Assembly: GCF_003073175.1 (NCBI RefSeq) | Contig: NZ_QBBX01000008.1 | Span: 31,106-95,105, forward strand | DNA: 64,000 nucleotides | Direction of reading: 5' to 3' | Source of the DNA: Peribacillus acanthi | GTDB lineage: Bacteria > Bacillota > Bacilli > Bacillales > DSM-1321 | Shown here: positions 34,443 through 45,795 of the stretch, in pieces | Numbering within the stretch: position 1 is the first letter of the stretch | How the letters are laid out: each line of letters opens with the position of its first letter | Program-made: the position numbers and the translations under genes | The notes under the pieces: generated by a model | What the model was told of the DNA's origin: nothing | Database searches by the model: none | The model's input: the letters and a program-made list of their open reading frames with translations, nothing else

Positions 34443-35474
34443 TTGATAACATTATCAAAGGTAACGAAGATCTTTAAATCAGGTTTTGCTTCACAAGATA
34501 TCAAAGCAGTTGATGATATAAATTTGACCATTCATACAGGTGAAATCTTTGGCATCATTGGCTATAGTGGTGCTGGGAAAAGTACGTTAATTCGAATGTT
34601 AAATGGTTTAGAAATTCCTTCAGAAGGCTCCGTAGTTGTAGCGGAAAAAGAAGTTTCGAAAATAAGAGGTTCTGGGCTTAGAAAAGCCCGACAAGAAATA
34701 GGGATGATTTTTCAGCATTTTAATCTTCTCTGGTCGAGAACGGTTCGTGAAAACATTGCTTTCCCTTTAGAAATTGCAGGGGTGCCAAAAGCGAAACGTC
34801 AAAAAAGAGTTGATGAACTAATCCAATTGGTTGGTTTAGAGGGTAGAGAAAATGCATATCCTTCTCAATTGAGCGGTGGGCAAAAACAACGTGTAGGGAT
34901 TGCTAGAGCACTGGCAAATAATCCGAAAGTTCTTCTCTGTGACGAAGCCACGTCAGCATTGGATCCGCAAACGACCGATTCAATCTTAGACTTATTAGTT
35001 GATATCAATAAAACATTGGGACTTACGATTGTCCTTATCACGCATGAAATGCACGTTATCCGAAAGATTTGCCATCGAGTTGCCGTAATGGAAACAGGGA
35101 AAATCGTTGAGATGGGTGACGTACTGGAAGTATTCCAGAATCCAAAGCAACCGATTACCAAGCGTTTTGTGCAGCAGGTGACAGAGCCGGAAGAAACAAA
35201 GGATACGGTCGACCATTTGCTAGAGCGTTATCCAGAAGGTAAACTGTTGCAATTGTCATTTGTAGGTGATGAGGCAGAAGAACCTTTAATTAGTAAATTG
35301 ATTAGAAATTTCGAACTAGATGTCAATATTGTGCAAGGAAAAATAACACAGACTCAAAAAGGCTCTTATGGAACATTATTTATTCATGTAGATGGTCGAA
35401 ACGATGAAGTGCTAAAGGCGTTAGACTACATTAGAGAGCAAAAGGTAAGTGTGGAGGTGATTGATCGTGCTTGA
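34443..35474 (+). CDS. metN: Methionine ABC transporter ATP-binding protein
   Basis: This 343-residue ATPase belongs to the D/L-methionine importer. Walker A is GYSGAGKST, the Q-loop lies at IFQHFNLL, the signature is LSGGQKQRVGIARAL, Walker B LLCDEATSALDP and the switch His is in LITHEM. The C-terminal NIL domain (about residues 265-340) binds methionine for feedback inhibition. The start is a TTG with GAGGTGAG upstream. It is the first gene of the SAM-riboswitch-controlled metNPQ operon and overlaps metP by 8 nt. Confidence 0.96.
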   Translation: MITLSKVTKIFKSGFASQDIKAVDDINLTIHTGEIFGIIGYSGAGKSTLIRMLNGLEIPSEGSVVVAEKEVSKIRGSGLRKARQEIGMIFQHFNLLWSRTVRENIAFPLEIAGVPKAKRQKRVDELIQLVGLEGRENAYPSQLSGGQKQRVGIARALANNPKVLLCDEATSALDPQTTDSILDLLVDINKTLGLTIVLITHEMHVIRKICHRVAVMETGKIVEMGDVLEVFQNPKQPITKRFVQQVTEPEETKDTVDHLLERYPEGKLLQLSFVGDEAEEPLISKLIRNFELDVNIVQGKITQTQKGSYGTLFIHVDGRNDEVLKALDYIREQKVSVEVIDRA

Positions 35475-36135
35475 GACATACTTTCCAAATGTAAAATGGG
35501 AAAGAATTTATGAAGCTACTATTGAAACCCTCTACATGACTGGTTTGTCAGTATTAGCAACTTTCGTATTGGGGATTGCACTAGGACTACTATTATTCCT
35601 AACTTCTAAAGGTAATATTTGGGAAAATAAGTTGATAAACGGCGTAATCAGTGCATTTGTTAATATTTTTCGTTCTATCCCATTCATTATCTTAATTGTA
35701 TTGCTTATTCCTTTTACAAAGGTACTCGTAGGAACCATCATTGGTGAGGACGCAGCATTACCCGCACTCATCATAGGTGCTGCGCCATTTTACGCGAGGA
35801 TGGTGGAAATCGCCCTTCGTGAAATTGATAAAGGGGTCATTGAAGCAGCGAAGGCTATGGGTGCAAAAACAAGCACCATCATCTGGAAAGTGCTTCTTCC
35901 GGAGTCCATGCCAGCATTAATTTCTGGTATTACCGTTACTGCAATTGCATTAGTAGGATACACAGCTATGGCAGGTGTTATCGGTGCTGGTGGATTAGGA
36001 AATCTAGCATATTTAGAAGGATTCCAACGCAGTAGAGATGATGTCACTTTAGTGGCAACCATAGTGATTTTACTGATTGTATTCATCCTTCAATTTATTG
36101 GGGATCAAATTACAACTAAATTAGATAAAAGATAA
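35467..36135 (+). CDS. metP: Methionine ABC transporter permease
   Basis: This 222-residue permease (MetI type) has five membrane segments and the coupling motif EAAKAMGAKTSTIIWKVLLPE (EAA loop). The length equals B. subtilis MetP. I chose the GTG at 35467, 9 nt after GGAGG inside the end of metN. The TTG at 35461 is too close to that site. It dimerises in the membrane and works with MetN and MetQ. Confidence 0.95.
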   Translation: MLETYFPNVKWERIYEATIETLYMTGLSVLATFVLGIALGLLLFLTSKGNIWENKLINGVISAFVNIFRSIPFIILIVLLIPFTKVLVGTIIGEDAALPALIIGAAPFYARMVEIALREIDKGVIEAAKAMGAKTSTIIWKVLLPESMPALISGITVTAIALVGYTAMAGVIGAGGLGNLAYLEGFQRSRDDVTLVATIVILLIVFILQFIGDQITTKLDKR

Positions 36136-36166
36136 ATTATATAAATATAAAAAAGGGGAGTTTATC

Positions 36167-37006
36167 ATGAAAAAATACGCATCATTATTATTAATTTTAA
36201 CGCTATCTCTATTACTAGCAGCATGTGGTACAAAAAATGAAGAAGGTAAAAATGCTGATGGTGGTAAAGAAGATACTAAACTAGTTGTAGGGGCATCGAA
36301 TGTTCCACACGCTGAAATTTTAGAAGAAGCAGCTCCACTCCTTGAAGAAAAAGGCTTTGAACTTGAAATCGTTCCTTACCAAGATTACATTATGCCAAAC
36401 AAAGCTTTAGATGAAGGCGAGTTAGATGCAAACTACTTCCAACACATTCCTTATTTAGAGTCTCAAATTAAAGAAAATAATTATGATTTTGTTAATGCTG
36501 GTGGTATTCATATCGAACCAATCGGAGTTTATTCTAAAAAGTACAAAAGTCTAGAAGAACTACCAGAAGGTGCAGAAGTAATTATGAGTAGCTCAGTTGC
36601 TGACCATGGCCGCATTCTTTCAATGTTAGAAGAAAAAGGTTTGCTTACACTTAAAGAAGGTATTGATAAAACAGCAGCAACTGTGGATGATATTGTTGAA
36701 AACAAAAAGAATTTGAAATTCAAAACAGATATCGAAGCTTCTCTTTTAACACAAGTGTATGAAAACAATGAAGGTGACGCAGTTCTAATCAACTCTAACT
36801 ATGCAATTGACGCTGGATTAAATCCAATTGAAGATTCAATCGCAATTGAAGATGCTAATTCCCCTTATGTAAACGTGATTGCCGTTAACAAGGGTGACGA
36901 AAGTAAAGAAGGAATTAAAGCACTAGTTGAGGTATTACGTTCTGAAAAGATCCAAAACTTCATCCTAGATCAATATAAAGGTGCTGTAGTACCAGTAACT
37001 GAATAA
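36167..37006 (+). CDS. metQ: Methionine ABC transporter substrate-binding lipoprotein
   Basis: This 279-residue NlpA/MetQ-family lipoprotein has a signal peptide ending LAAC with Cys20. The mature part contains VVGASNVPHAEILEEAAPLL, the NYFQHIPYLESQ ligand-binding segment and the NSNYAIDAGLNP motif, all typical of methionine-binding proteins. The ribosome binding site is AAGGGGAG. It is the last gene of the operon, and a strong terminator follows 5 nt after the stop. Confidence 0.96.
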   Translation: MKKYASLLLILTLSLLLAACGTKNEEGKNADGGKEDTKLVVGASNVPHAEILEEAAPLLEEKGFELEIVPYQDYIMPNKALDEGELDANYFQHIPYLESQIKENNYDFVNAGGIHIEPIGVYSKKYKSLEELPEGAEVIMSSSVADHGRILSMLEEKGLLTLKEGIDKTAATVDDIVENKKNLKFKTDIEASLLTQVYENNEGDAVLINSNYAIDAGLNPIEDSIAIEDANSPYVNVIAVNKGDESKEGIKALVEVLRSEKIQNFILDQYKGAVVPVTE

Positions 37007-37010
37007 AGGA

Positions 37011-37045
37011 AAAACCCAGGCTAAATTGGCCTGGGTTTTTTCTTT
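37011..37045 (+). terminator. Terminator of metNPQ
   Basis: AAAACCCAGGC pairs with GCCTGGGTTTT around a 7-nt loop, with a T-run after. Confidence 0.92.
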
Positions 37046-37135
37046 GGCGAGTACTTGAAGTTTTCAAATATAAGGATAGAACAGTCTACTCCGAATCATA
37101 ATAAGAAAGATTTTGATATATGAGGAGTGAACATA

Positions 37136-37501
37136 ATGGAAAACACACACGCTAGCAATCCTTCTGAAGCTGCCATCATGGATTATAAAGAAGGCTTAGC
37201 AGTATTTACTGATAAAATGCCTGAGCTGGCAAAACACTATAATTCCTTTACGCAAGAATGCTTTAAGGAAGGCGAGCTTTCCAAAAAAGAAAAACAATTG
37301 ATTGCCCTAGGTATTAGCTTATTTGCACAAGATGAGTACTGTATTATTTATCATGTAAAGGGCTGTCTGGATAATGGTGCTTCTGAAAAAGAAATATTAG
37401 AAGCAGTAGGAGTTACTGCTGCATTTGGTGGAGGAGCCTCTATGAGCCAAGCAGTTACTCTAGTTCTTCAAACTATTGAAGACTTATCGAAGCAACCATA
37501 A
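37136..37501 (+). CDS. yurZ: Carboxymuconolactone decarboxylase-family protein
   Basis: This 121-residue AhpD-like helical protein has the stretch [37 protein letters not shown] split here as [15 protein letters not shown], then [11 protein letters not shown], then [14 protein letters not shown]. In the family the core is E-x-C-x2-C/H-x3-H; here the first Cys and the His are kept, and a further Cys lies four residues after the His. Such proteins act in peroxide or thiol redox reactions. I chose the ATG at 37136, 8 nt after GGAG. It keeps the metQ-yurZ order of B. subtilis. Confidence 0.85.
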   Translation: MENTHASNPSEAAIMDYKEGLAVFTDKMPELAKHYNSFTQECFKEGELSKKEKQLIALGISLFAQDEYCIIYHVKGCLDNGASEKEILEAVGVTAAFGGGASMSQAVTLVLQTIEDLSKQP

Positions 37502-37528
37502 AAATAAGTAGCTGGCATAGTTTGCCGG

Positions 37529-39376
37529 CTACTTATTTTTAAGAAAATTATAAGAAAGAATCAAGCCTATAATATAGAGTAAACAAGCAAAGTAAGCAGG
37601 TAATAAATGGACAAAAGATGTATAGCCTATAGAAATGTGAACCGATATTCCGCTAATAAATGCTGGCAGTCCTCCCAGAAATAAAGCATTCCAGACCCAT
37701 TTTTCCCCTTCTCTAAATCCCCACAAAGATATCATCAAAACGAGTAAACCTACACTGATTAAAGCACTTCCAAAACCAGCTCGATCATGTGCGATAACTG
37801 GTATCAAGCGATCGTTTAGAAAAGAAATCTGTTCAGCAGACATGCAGAGGTATAAAAGGTCTGTAGGGATAAAAATATACGTCATTCCTATGATTGTAAT
37901 AATCATACCACCTATAGTTAAGGAAAATCCTAATATGACAAAGCATAACTGTCCGTAAAGGCTTGTTTTCCAATACTTAGTGTTCTTTTTATTAATTGAA
38001 GAAGGAGAGTTCATGATAATGGCTGTTTGCTTCCTCCCAATCCAATAGAAAGGAAATAGAACAACCCAAAACAAACCGTGGAGCCAATCGAAATAACCGA
38101 AGCCAATAAAGGCAAGTATACCTAAAAAACCAGTGACTGCTCCAATATCAATGGCTTTTTTTGACCAATGAATGCCTTTCTTCGCTCCATAAATCGAAAG
38201 GTAAACGTATAAAATCCCTCCAGAAATCATCGTTCCAGCCAATGTTATTCGGTCATGTGCCATGAAATAGAGAATCCTCTCATTAAGCAGATATAATTCT
38301 TCTTTTTTCATTTGTAAAAAACTTTCATCATAAGGCAAGATAACCGAAGTAGTTCCGAATAATAAAGCCAATAATCCTCCAAATAAAATTAACAGACCGA
38401 AATATAAATAATATTTCCATCCAACATTAGTGTTCGAATTCTCAGCTCTCAAACTATGTTTTAGAGCTTCATTAATTCGTTTAGGAAGACCAGGACCTGC
38501 TTGAACATATTCTGAACTTAAAAACACCAAATCAGCACCTTGTTGGATAAACTTAAGTGCATCAATAGGTTCCGATATTCCTCCTATAGTAATGATTGTC
38601 ATCTCATGATTGGTAAGGCTTTTAATATTTTTTATGATATTTCCGTATTGCTCGTAGTCTGCCATATAGGAGAAATACTCGTTTTCTTGGAAATGTGGAT
38701 GTTCATCAATGATTAACCCATTTAATATTCCTTTGTGATAAAGGGTAATAATTTTGTCAGTAGCGATTTCTACTTCAATATAAGGAAGACTTAAAAATAG
38801 TGGTTTATTTTGGCTCGTTTTTTTGATGTTTTGTAGAACCGCGCTATCATACAATCTTTCTATAACAATAAAGTCGCTGGATTGACTAATTTTTGTTGCA
38901 AGTTCAATAACTTCTGCATCATTGCCAACGATTCGAGAAAAAAATGGCACAGTTCGATGACGTACAGAGTTGATTTTCTCGACAGCCTCTGAAACAGACA
39001 CGCTTTCGATTTCCTTGGAATACAAAATGTCCGTTTTATCTTTTGACCATTTTACATGCTGCTCTATTTTCTTTCCTTTTAGCGTAATTGGACCAATTTC
39101 AATAGCACCAAAGCCTAAGCTGCAAAAAGCTTGGATTCCTTCAAGGCGACTATCAAGCTTTCCGCTAAAGCCAACCCTCGAGTGAAATTGCCAATCATGA
39201 ATGCTAAAAGAGTCTTCATGGTCAGGTTTCATATGACCAAGAAATTCAATCCACTTTCTTCCTATAGAACAGCTCGCTAATACATTCATAGTTTTATGTA
39301 TAAAAGAACGAGATTTGTCTGCGTCCAATTTCTTTAATAATGGTAGAAATAGTGGATGATAACTCCAATCAGGCAT
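37529..39376 (-). CDS. DHODH-like TIM barrel fused to a duplicated membrane domain
   Basis: This 615-residue protein has two parts. Residues 1-310 follow class 2 dihydroorotate dehydrogenase: an N-terminal helical LLKKLDADKSRSFIHK, then VGFSGKLDSRLEGIQAFCSL with GFGAIEIGPIT (70-98), and at 263-303 IGGISEPIDALKFIQQGADL, ending in AGPGLPKRI. The SxPN motif with the catalytic Ser and the NTT motif are missing; at those places I see VIERLYD (171-177) and IIDEHPH. Residues 320-615 are two similar membrane units, each with a charged loop ending AHDR (373-376 and 529-532) followed by about three hydrophobic segments. The start has AGGAGG 7 nt upstream. It is not DHODH in activity as far as can be judged, and the function is unknown. 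It separates yurZ from suf. Confidence 0.85.
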   Translation of the reverse strand: MPDWSYHPLFLPLLKKLDADKSRSFIHKTMNVLASCSIGRKWIEFLGHMKPDHEDSFSIHDWQFHSRVGFSGKLDSRLEGIQAFCSLGFGAIEIGPITLKGKKIEQHVKWSKDKTDILYSKEIESVSVSEAVEKINSVRHRTVPFFSRIVGNDAEVIELATKISQSSDFIVIERLYDSAVLQNIKKTSQNKPLFLSLPYIEVEIATDKIITLYHKGILNGLIIDEHPHFQENEYFSYMADYEQYGNIIKNIKSLTNHEMTIITIGGISEPIDALKFIQQGADLVFLSSEYVQAGPGLPKRINEALKHSLRAENSNTNVGWKYYLYFGLLILFGGLLALLFGTTSVILPYDESFLQMKKEELYLLNERILYFMAHDRITLAGTMISGGILYVYLSIYGAKKGIHWSKKAIDIGAVTGFLGILAFIGFGYFDWLHGLFWVVLFPFYWIGRKQTAIIMNSPSSINKKNTKYWKTSLYGQLCFVILGFSLTIGGMIITIIGMTYIFIPTDLLYLCMSAEQISFLNDRLIPVIAHDRAGFGSALISVGLLVLMISLWGFREGEKWVWNALFLGGLPAFISGISVHISIGYTSFVHLLPAYFACLLYIIGLILSYNFLKNK

Positions 39377-39538
39377 TTTAATACCTCCTAACTCCACTTA
39401 ATCGTAACATGAAAGAAACATTTAAAGGTTAATTAGTAATAAGTGGAAAATGGATTAATGTATCGAAGGAAGGGTAATAGGTAAGTGAAGAGTGCAACAA
39501 CGTCTAATTAAAATTTATATTAGCGAAAGGAATGGTTC

Positions 39539-39733
39539 ATTATTAATCCACATCAGTTAAATCTTAATGTAACTAGTGAAATGGAAAAGGCAATGCAACA
39601 AGCTCATGGAGTTGGCTACAGTGTTTATAACCGTGATTTGAATGTGCGTATGCAAGTAGAAGATTCTCGTCAAAAAGATTACGAGAAAGGGCACAGAATC
39701 ATTCAAGAGTTGAATAGACGACTCCATAATTAA
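39539..39733 (+). CDS. Small conserved-looking ORF with possible AUU start, ~64 aa
   Basis: The frame is open from a stop at about 39520 to the TAA at 39731. The first ATG in frame (39581) gives only 50 residues and has no ribosome binding site. An AAAGGA (39526-39531) stands 7 nt before an ATT at 39539, and a second ATT follows at 39542. The residues between (NPHQLNLNVTSE) look coding. The product is hydrophilic and helical, with AHGVGYSVYNRDLNVRMQ in the middle and a Lys/Arg/Glu-rich end. I do not recognise a family. A terminator follows 21 nt after the stop. The start codon is the uncertain point. Confidence 0.55.
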   Translation: MINPHQLNLNVTSEMEKAMQQAHGVGYSVYNRDLNVRMQVEDSRQKDYEKGHRIIQELNRRLHN

Positions 39734-39753
39734 AATATGAAAATGTAAGATTA

Positions 39754-39788
39754 AGATCAGCTACTAAAGGGTGCTGGTCTTTTTTTGT
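39754..39788 (+). terminator. Terminator after the small ORF
   Basis: AGATCAGC pairs with GCTGGTCT (39754-39761 with 39773-39780; one G-T pair), then T7. Confidence 0.8.
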
Positions 39789-39834
39789 TGGCGGGAATTA
39801 TTTTGTGGTGGTATTTTAATGCTTCTCTTTTTAG

Positions 39835-39938
39835 GGTGACGGAGATGTGAAAGTTAACCATAGCCCGCGAATGATTCCCTTTTTGTGGTGACTAAGTAGC
39901 AAAAGGTCATCATAGCCCCAAATGATGCTTTTCACTTT
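39835..39938. repeat. 52-bp degenerate direct repeat, two units and a fragment
   Basis: GGTGAC occurs at 39835 and 39887, and CATAGCCC at 39859 and 39911, both offset by exactly 52. AATGAT follows in each unit at 39870 and 39921. A partial tail (AATGCTTCTCTTTTTAG) precedes the first unit. No ORF crosses it. Confidence 0.6.
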
Positions 39939-40170
39939 GGCATATCTCCAAACAATATATATACGTAACTACTTTACATGTAATGGATGCAAGCAATTTG
40001 GGCAATAGTATGAAAAGCAGAAATAAATCTATTAGGAAGAAATCTTTTACACTATCCTCATATTGTTATTACCATTTAATTAGTTGCTATCAGTTTTCAT
40101 TTGTTATAAGATTGTAATGAGAATAAATTGAGAATTACTGTAGTTCATTTGTTTCCTAATAACCTATTTG
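39939..40170. other. Intergenic region upstream of sufC
   Basis: This AT-rich region has no ORF. A weak TTGTTA-N17-TAAATT pair around 40098-40130 may be the suf promoter, but I would not rely on it. Confidence 0.3.
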
Positions 40171-40200
40171 GCACCTGCACTTAGTAAAAAGCGCAGGTGT
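40171..40200 (+). other. Hairpin in the suf leader
   Basis: CACCTGC-A-CTT pairs with AAG-C-GCAGGTG (7 bp outer, 3 bp inner), followed by TCAGTTTTG. It lies 110 nt before sufC and could be a leader terminator or stability element. Confidence 0.5.
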
Positions 40201-40309
40201 CAGTTTTGAGGGAGATATATGGAATGCAGTGTGACAATAGGAAATAGGCTGGATGAGATTTTCATACAGAAAAATCCTTTACTATGAATTTAATGTCGGA
40301 GGTATTAAT

Positions 40310-41095
40310 ATGGCTGGTTCAACTTTAACAATTAAGGATTTACATGTTTCAATCGATGGTAAAGAAATTTTAAAAGGGGTAAACCTAGAGGTTAAAGGTG
40401 GAGAAATCCATGCAATCATGGGTCCAAATGGTACTGGTAAATCTACTTTATCGTCTGCGATCATGGGTCACCCTAAATATGAAGTAACGAGTGGTAGCAT
40501 CACTTTAGATGGTAAAGACGTTTTAGAAATGGAAGTTGATGAGCGCGCTCAAGCTGGATTATTCCTTGCTATGCAATACCCAAGCGAAATCAATGGTGTT
40601 ACTAACGCAGACTTCCTTCGTTCAGCGATTAATAGCCGTCGTGAAGAAGGAGAAGAGATTTCATTAATGAAATTCATCCGTACGATGGATAAAAAAATGG
40701 AACTTCTTGAAATGGATCCAGATATGGCACAACGTTACCTTAACGAAGGATTCTCTGGTGGAGAAAAGAAACGTAATGAAATCCTTCAATTAATGATGCT
40801 TGAGCCTAAAATCGCAATCCTTGATGAGATCGATTCTGGTCTTGATATCGATGCTTTGAAGGTAGTTTCAAAAGGGATCAATGAAATGCGCGGAGAAGAT
40901 TTCGGCTGCTTAATGATTACTCACTACCAACGTTTATTAAACTACATCACGCCTGATTTCGTACACGTTATGATGCAAGGTCGTGTTGTTAAATCTGGTG
41001 GTCCTGAGCTAGCTCAACGCTTAGAAGCAGAAGGTTATGACTGGATTAAGCAAGAACTAGGAATCGAAGACGAAACTGTTGGCCAAGAAGCTTAA
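40310..41095 (+). CDS. sufC: Fe-S assembly ATPase SufC
   Basis: This 261-residue ABC-type ATPase belongs to the SufBCD scaffold. Walker A is GPNGTGKST (38-46), the signature is FSGGEKKRNEI and Walker B is IAILDEIDSGLD, all with the SufC-specific wording. It drives the conformational change of SufB-SufD during Fe-S cluster building. I chose the ATG at 40310, 7 nt after GGAGG. An upstream TTG at 40253 has no site. It is the first gene of sufCDSUB, in the same order as B. subtilis. Confidence 0.97.
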   Translation: MAGSTLTIKDLHVSIDGKEILKGVNLEVKGGEIHAIMGPNGTGKSTLSSAIMGHPKYEVTSGSITLDGKDVLEMEVDERAQAGLFLAMQYPSEINGVTNADFLRSAINSRREEGEEISLMKFIRTMDKKMELLEMDPDMAQRYLNEGFSGGEKKRNEILQLMMLEPKIAILDEIDSGLDIDALKVVSKGINEMRGEDFGCLMITHYQRLLNYITPDFVHVMMQGRVVKSGGPELAQRLEAEGYDWIKQELGIEDETVGQEA

Positions 41096-41112
41096 GCGTT
41101 AGGAGGATATCA

Positions 41113-44073
<2,961 letters not shown>

Positions 44074-44090
44074 AATAAGCTAAACGAAAA

Positions 44091-44122
44091 AGAGGGCAGT
44101 CCATTCGTTGGTAAAGCCCTCT
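44091..44122 (+). other. Hairpin between sufU and sufB
   Basis: AGAGGGC (44091-44097) pairs with GCCCTCT (44116-44122), with AAAA before and GACGTTTTT after. It could partly terminate transcription or protect one side of a processed message. Confidence 0.55.
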
Positions 44123-44150
44123 GACGTTTTTGAAACGGAGGAATCGAGCT

Positions 44151-45548
44151 ATGGCGAAAAAGATGCCAGAGATCGGAGATTACAAGTACGGTTTTGCAGA
44201 TAGAGACGTGTCCATTTTCCGTTCTAAGCGCGGTTTGACTAGAGAAATCGTAGAAGAGATTTCCCGCATGAAGGAAGAGCCACAATGGATGCTTGATTTC
44301 CGCTTGAAATCATTGGAGCTTTTTTACGAAATGCCAATGCCTCAATGGGGTGGCGATCTGGCAAGCTTAAACTTTGATGAGATTACGTATTACGTAAAAC
44401 CATCTGAGAAATCAGAGCGTTCTTGGGATGAAGTTCCAGAAGAAATTAAACAAACGTTTGATAAACTAGGAATCCCAGAAGCAGAACAAAAATACCTTGC
44501 AGGTGTTTCTGCGCAGTACGAATCCGAAGTTGTTTACCACAACATGAAAGAAGAACTTGAAGATCTTGGAATTGTTTTCAAGGATACAGATTCTGCACTT
44601 CGTGAAAATGAAGATATTTTCCGAGAGCACTTTGGGAAAGTAATTCCATCAACAGACAACAAATTTGCTGCATTGAACTCGGCTGTTTGGTCTGGTGGTT
44701 CATTCATTTATGTGCCAAAAGGAATCAAAGTGGATACGCCTCTTCAAGCGTACTTCCGTATTAACTCTGAAAACATGGGACAATTCGAGCGTACGTTAAT
44801 CATTGTTGATGAAGGTGCGCATGTACACTATGTAGAAGGTTGTACAGCTCCAGTTTATACGACGAATTCACTTCATAGTGCCGTTGTTGAAATCATCATC
44901 AAGAAAGACGCTTACTGCCGTTATACCACCATCCAAAACTGGGCTAACAACGTATTCAACCTTGTTACAAAGCGTGCAGTGTGTGAAGCTAATGCTACAA
45001 TGGAATGGATTGATGGAAACATCGGTTCTAAGCTGACGATGAAATACCCTGCTGTAATCCTTAAAGGTGAAGGCGCACGTGGTATGACATTAAGTATCGC
45101 GATTGCTGGTAAAGGTCAACATCAAGATGCAGGAGCTAAAATGATTCACCTTGCACCGAATACTTCATCTACAATTGTGTCTAAGTCCATCTCTAAACAC
45201 GGTGGAAAAGTAACATATCGTGGTATTGTACATTTCGGTCGCAAAGCGGATGGCGCTCGTGCGAATATCGAATGTGATACATTGATTATGGATAACCAAT
45301 CAACTTCTGATACAATTCCATACAATGAAATCCTGAACGACAACATTTCCCTTGAACATGAAGCGAAAGTTTCTAAGGTTTCAGAAGAGCAACTGTTCTA
45401 TCTAATGAGCCGTGGAATCTCTGAGCAAGAAGCAACGGAAATGATCGTAATGGGCTTCATTGAGCCGTTTACAAAAGAACTACCAATGGAATATGCTGTT
45501 GAAATGAACCGTTTGATCAAGTTTGAAATGGAAGGTTCAATCGGTTAA
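44151..45548 (+). CDS. sufB: Fe-S assembly scaffold protein SufB
   Basis: This is the 465-residue main scaffold subunit. Family stretches are the N-terminal [20 protein letters not shown], the [20 protein letters not shown] segment, [10 protein letters not shown] with the cluster Cys, [17 protein letters not shown], and the C-terminal [21 protein letters not shown] chose the ATG at 44151, 9 nt after GGAGG; a TTG at 44130 lies upstream of that site. It closes the suf operon and is separated from sufU by a 77-nt gap that holds a hairpin. Confidence 0.97.
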   Translation: MAKKMPEIGDYKYGFADRDVSIFRSKRGLTREIVEEISRMKEEPQWMLDFRLKSLELFYEMPMPQWGGDLASLNFDEITYYVKPSEKSERSWDEVPEEIKQTFDKLGIPEAEQKYLAGVSAQYESEVVYHNMKEELEDLGIVFKDTDSALRENEDIFREHFGKVIPSTDNKFAALNSAVWSGGSFIYVPKGIKVDTPLQAYFRINSENMGQFERTLIIVDEGAHVHYVEGCTAPVYTTNSLHSAVVEIIIKKDAYCRYTTIQNWANNVFNLVTKRAVCEANATMEWIDGNIGSKLTMKYPAVILKGEGARGMTLSIAIAGKGQHQDAGAKMIHLAPNTSSTIVSKSISKHGGKVTYRGIVHFGRKADGARANIECDTLIMDNQSTSDTIPYNEILNDNISLEHEAKVSKVSEEQLFYLMSRGISEQEATEMIVMGFIEPFTKELPMEYAVEMNRLIKFEMEGSIG

Positions 45549-45551
45549 TAG

Positions 45552-45583
45552 AAAAAACCCGTCTTTAAAGGCGGGTTTTTTAC
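45552..45583 (+). terminator. Terminator of the suf operon
   Basis: AAAACCCGTC pairs with GGCGGGTTTT (one G-T pair) around a short loop, ending in T6. Confidence 0.92.
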
Positions 45584-45795
45584 TGTTTAAAATGGAAAAA
45601 GAAGATTATATTTAAGGAATAAGTATATCTCAATTAGGCTTTTTGCCAACGGGCTTGGTGCTATGTATGTTTTCAATTTCTAATATGATTTAAAGCTGTG
45701 GAAAGCTATTTTTACACCTATTACTCATTTTCATACAAGACTTTTTAGGGTTATGATACAATATTTCAGCTAGTAAAAATGGGAGGGATGGAACG

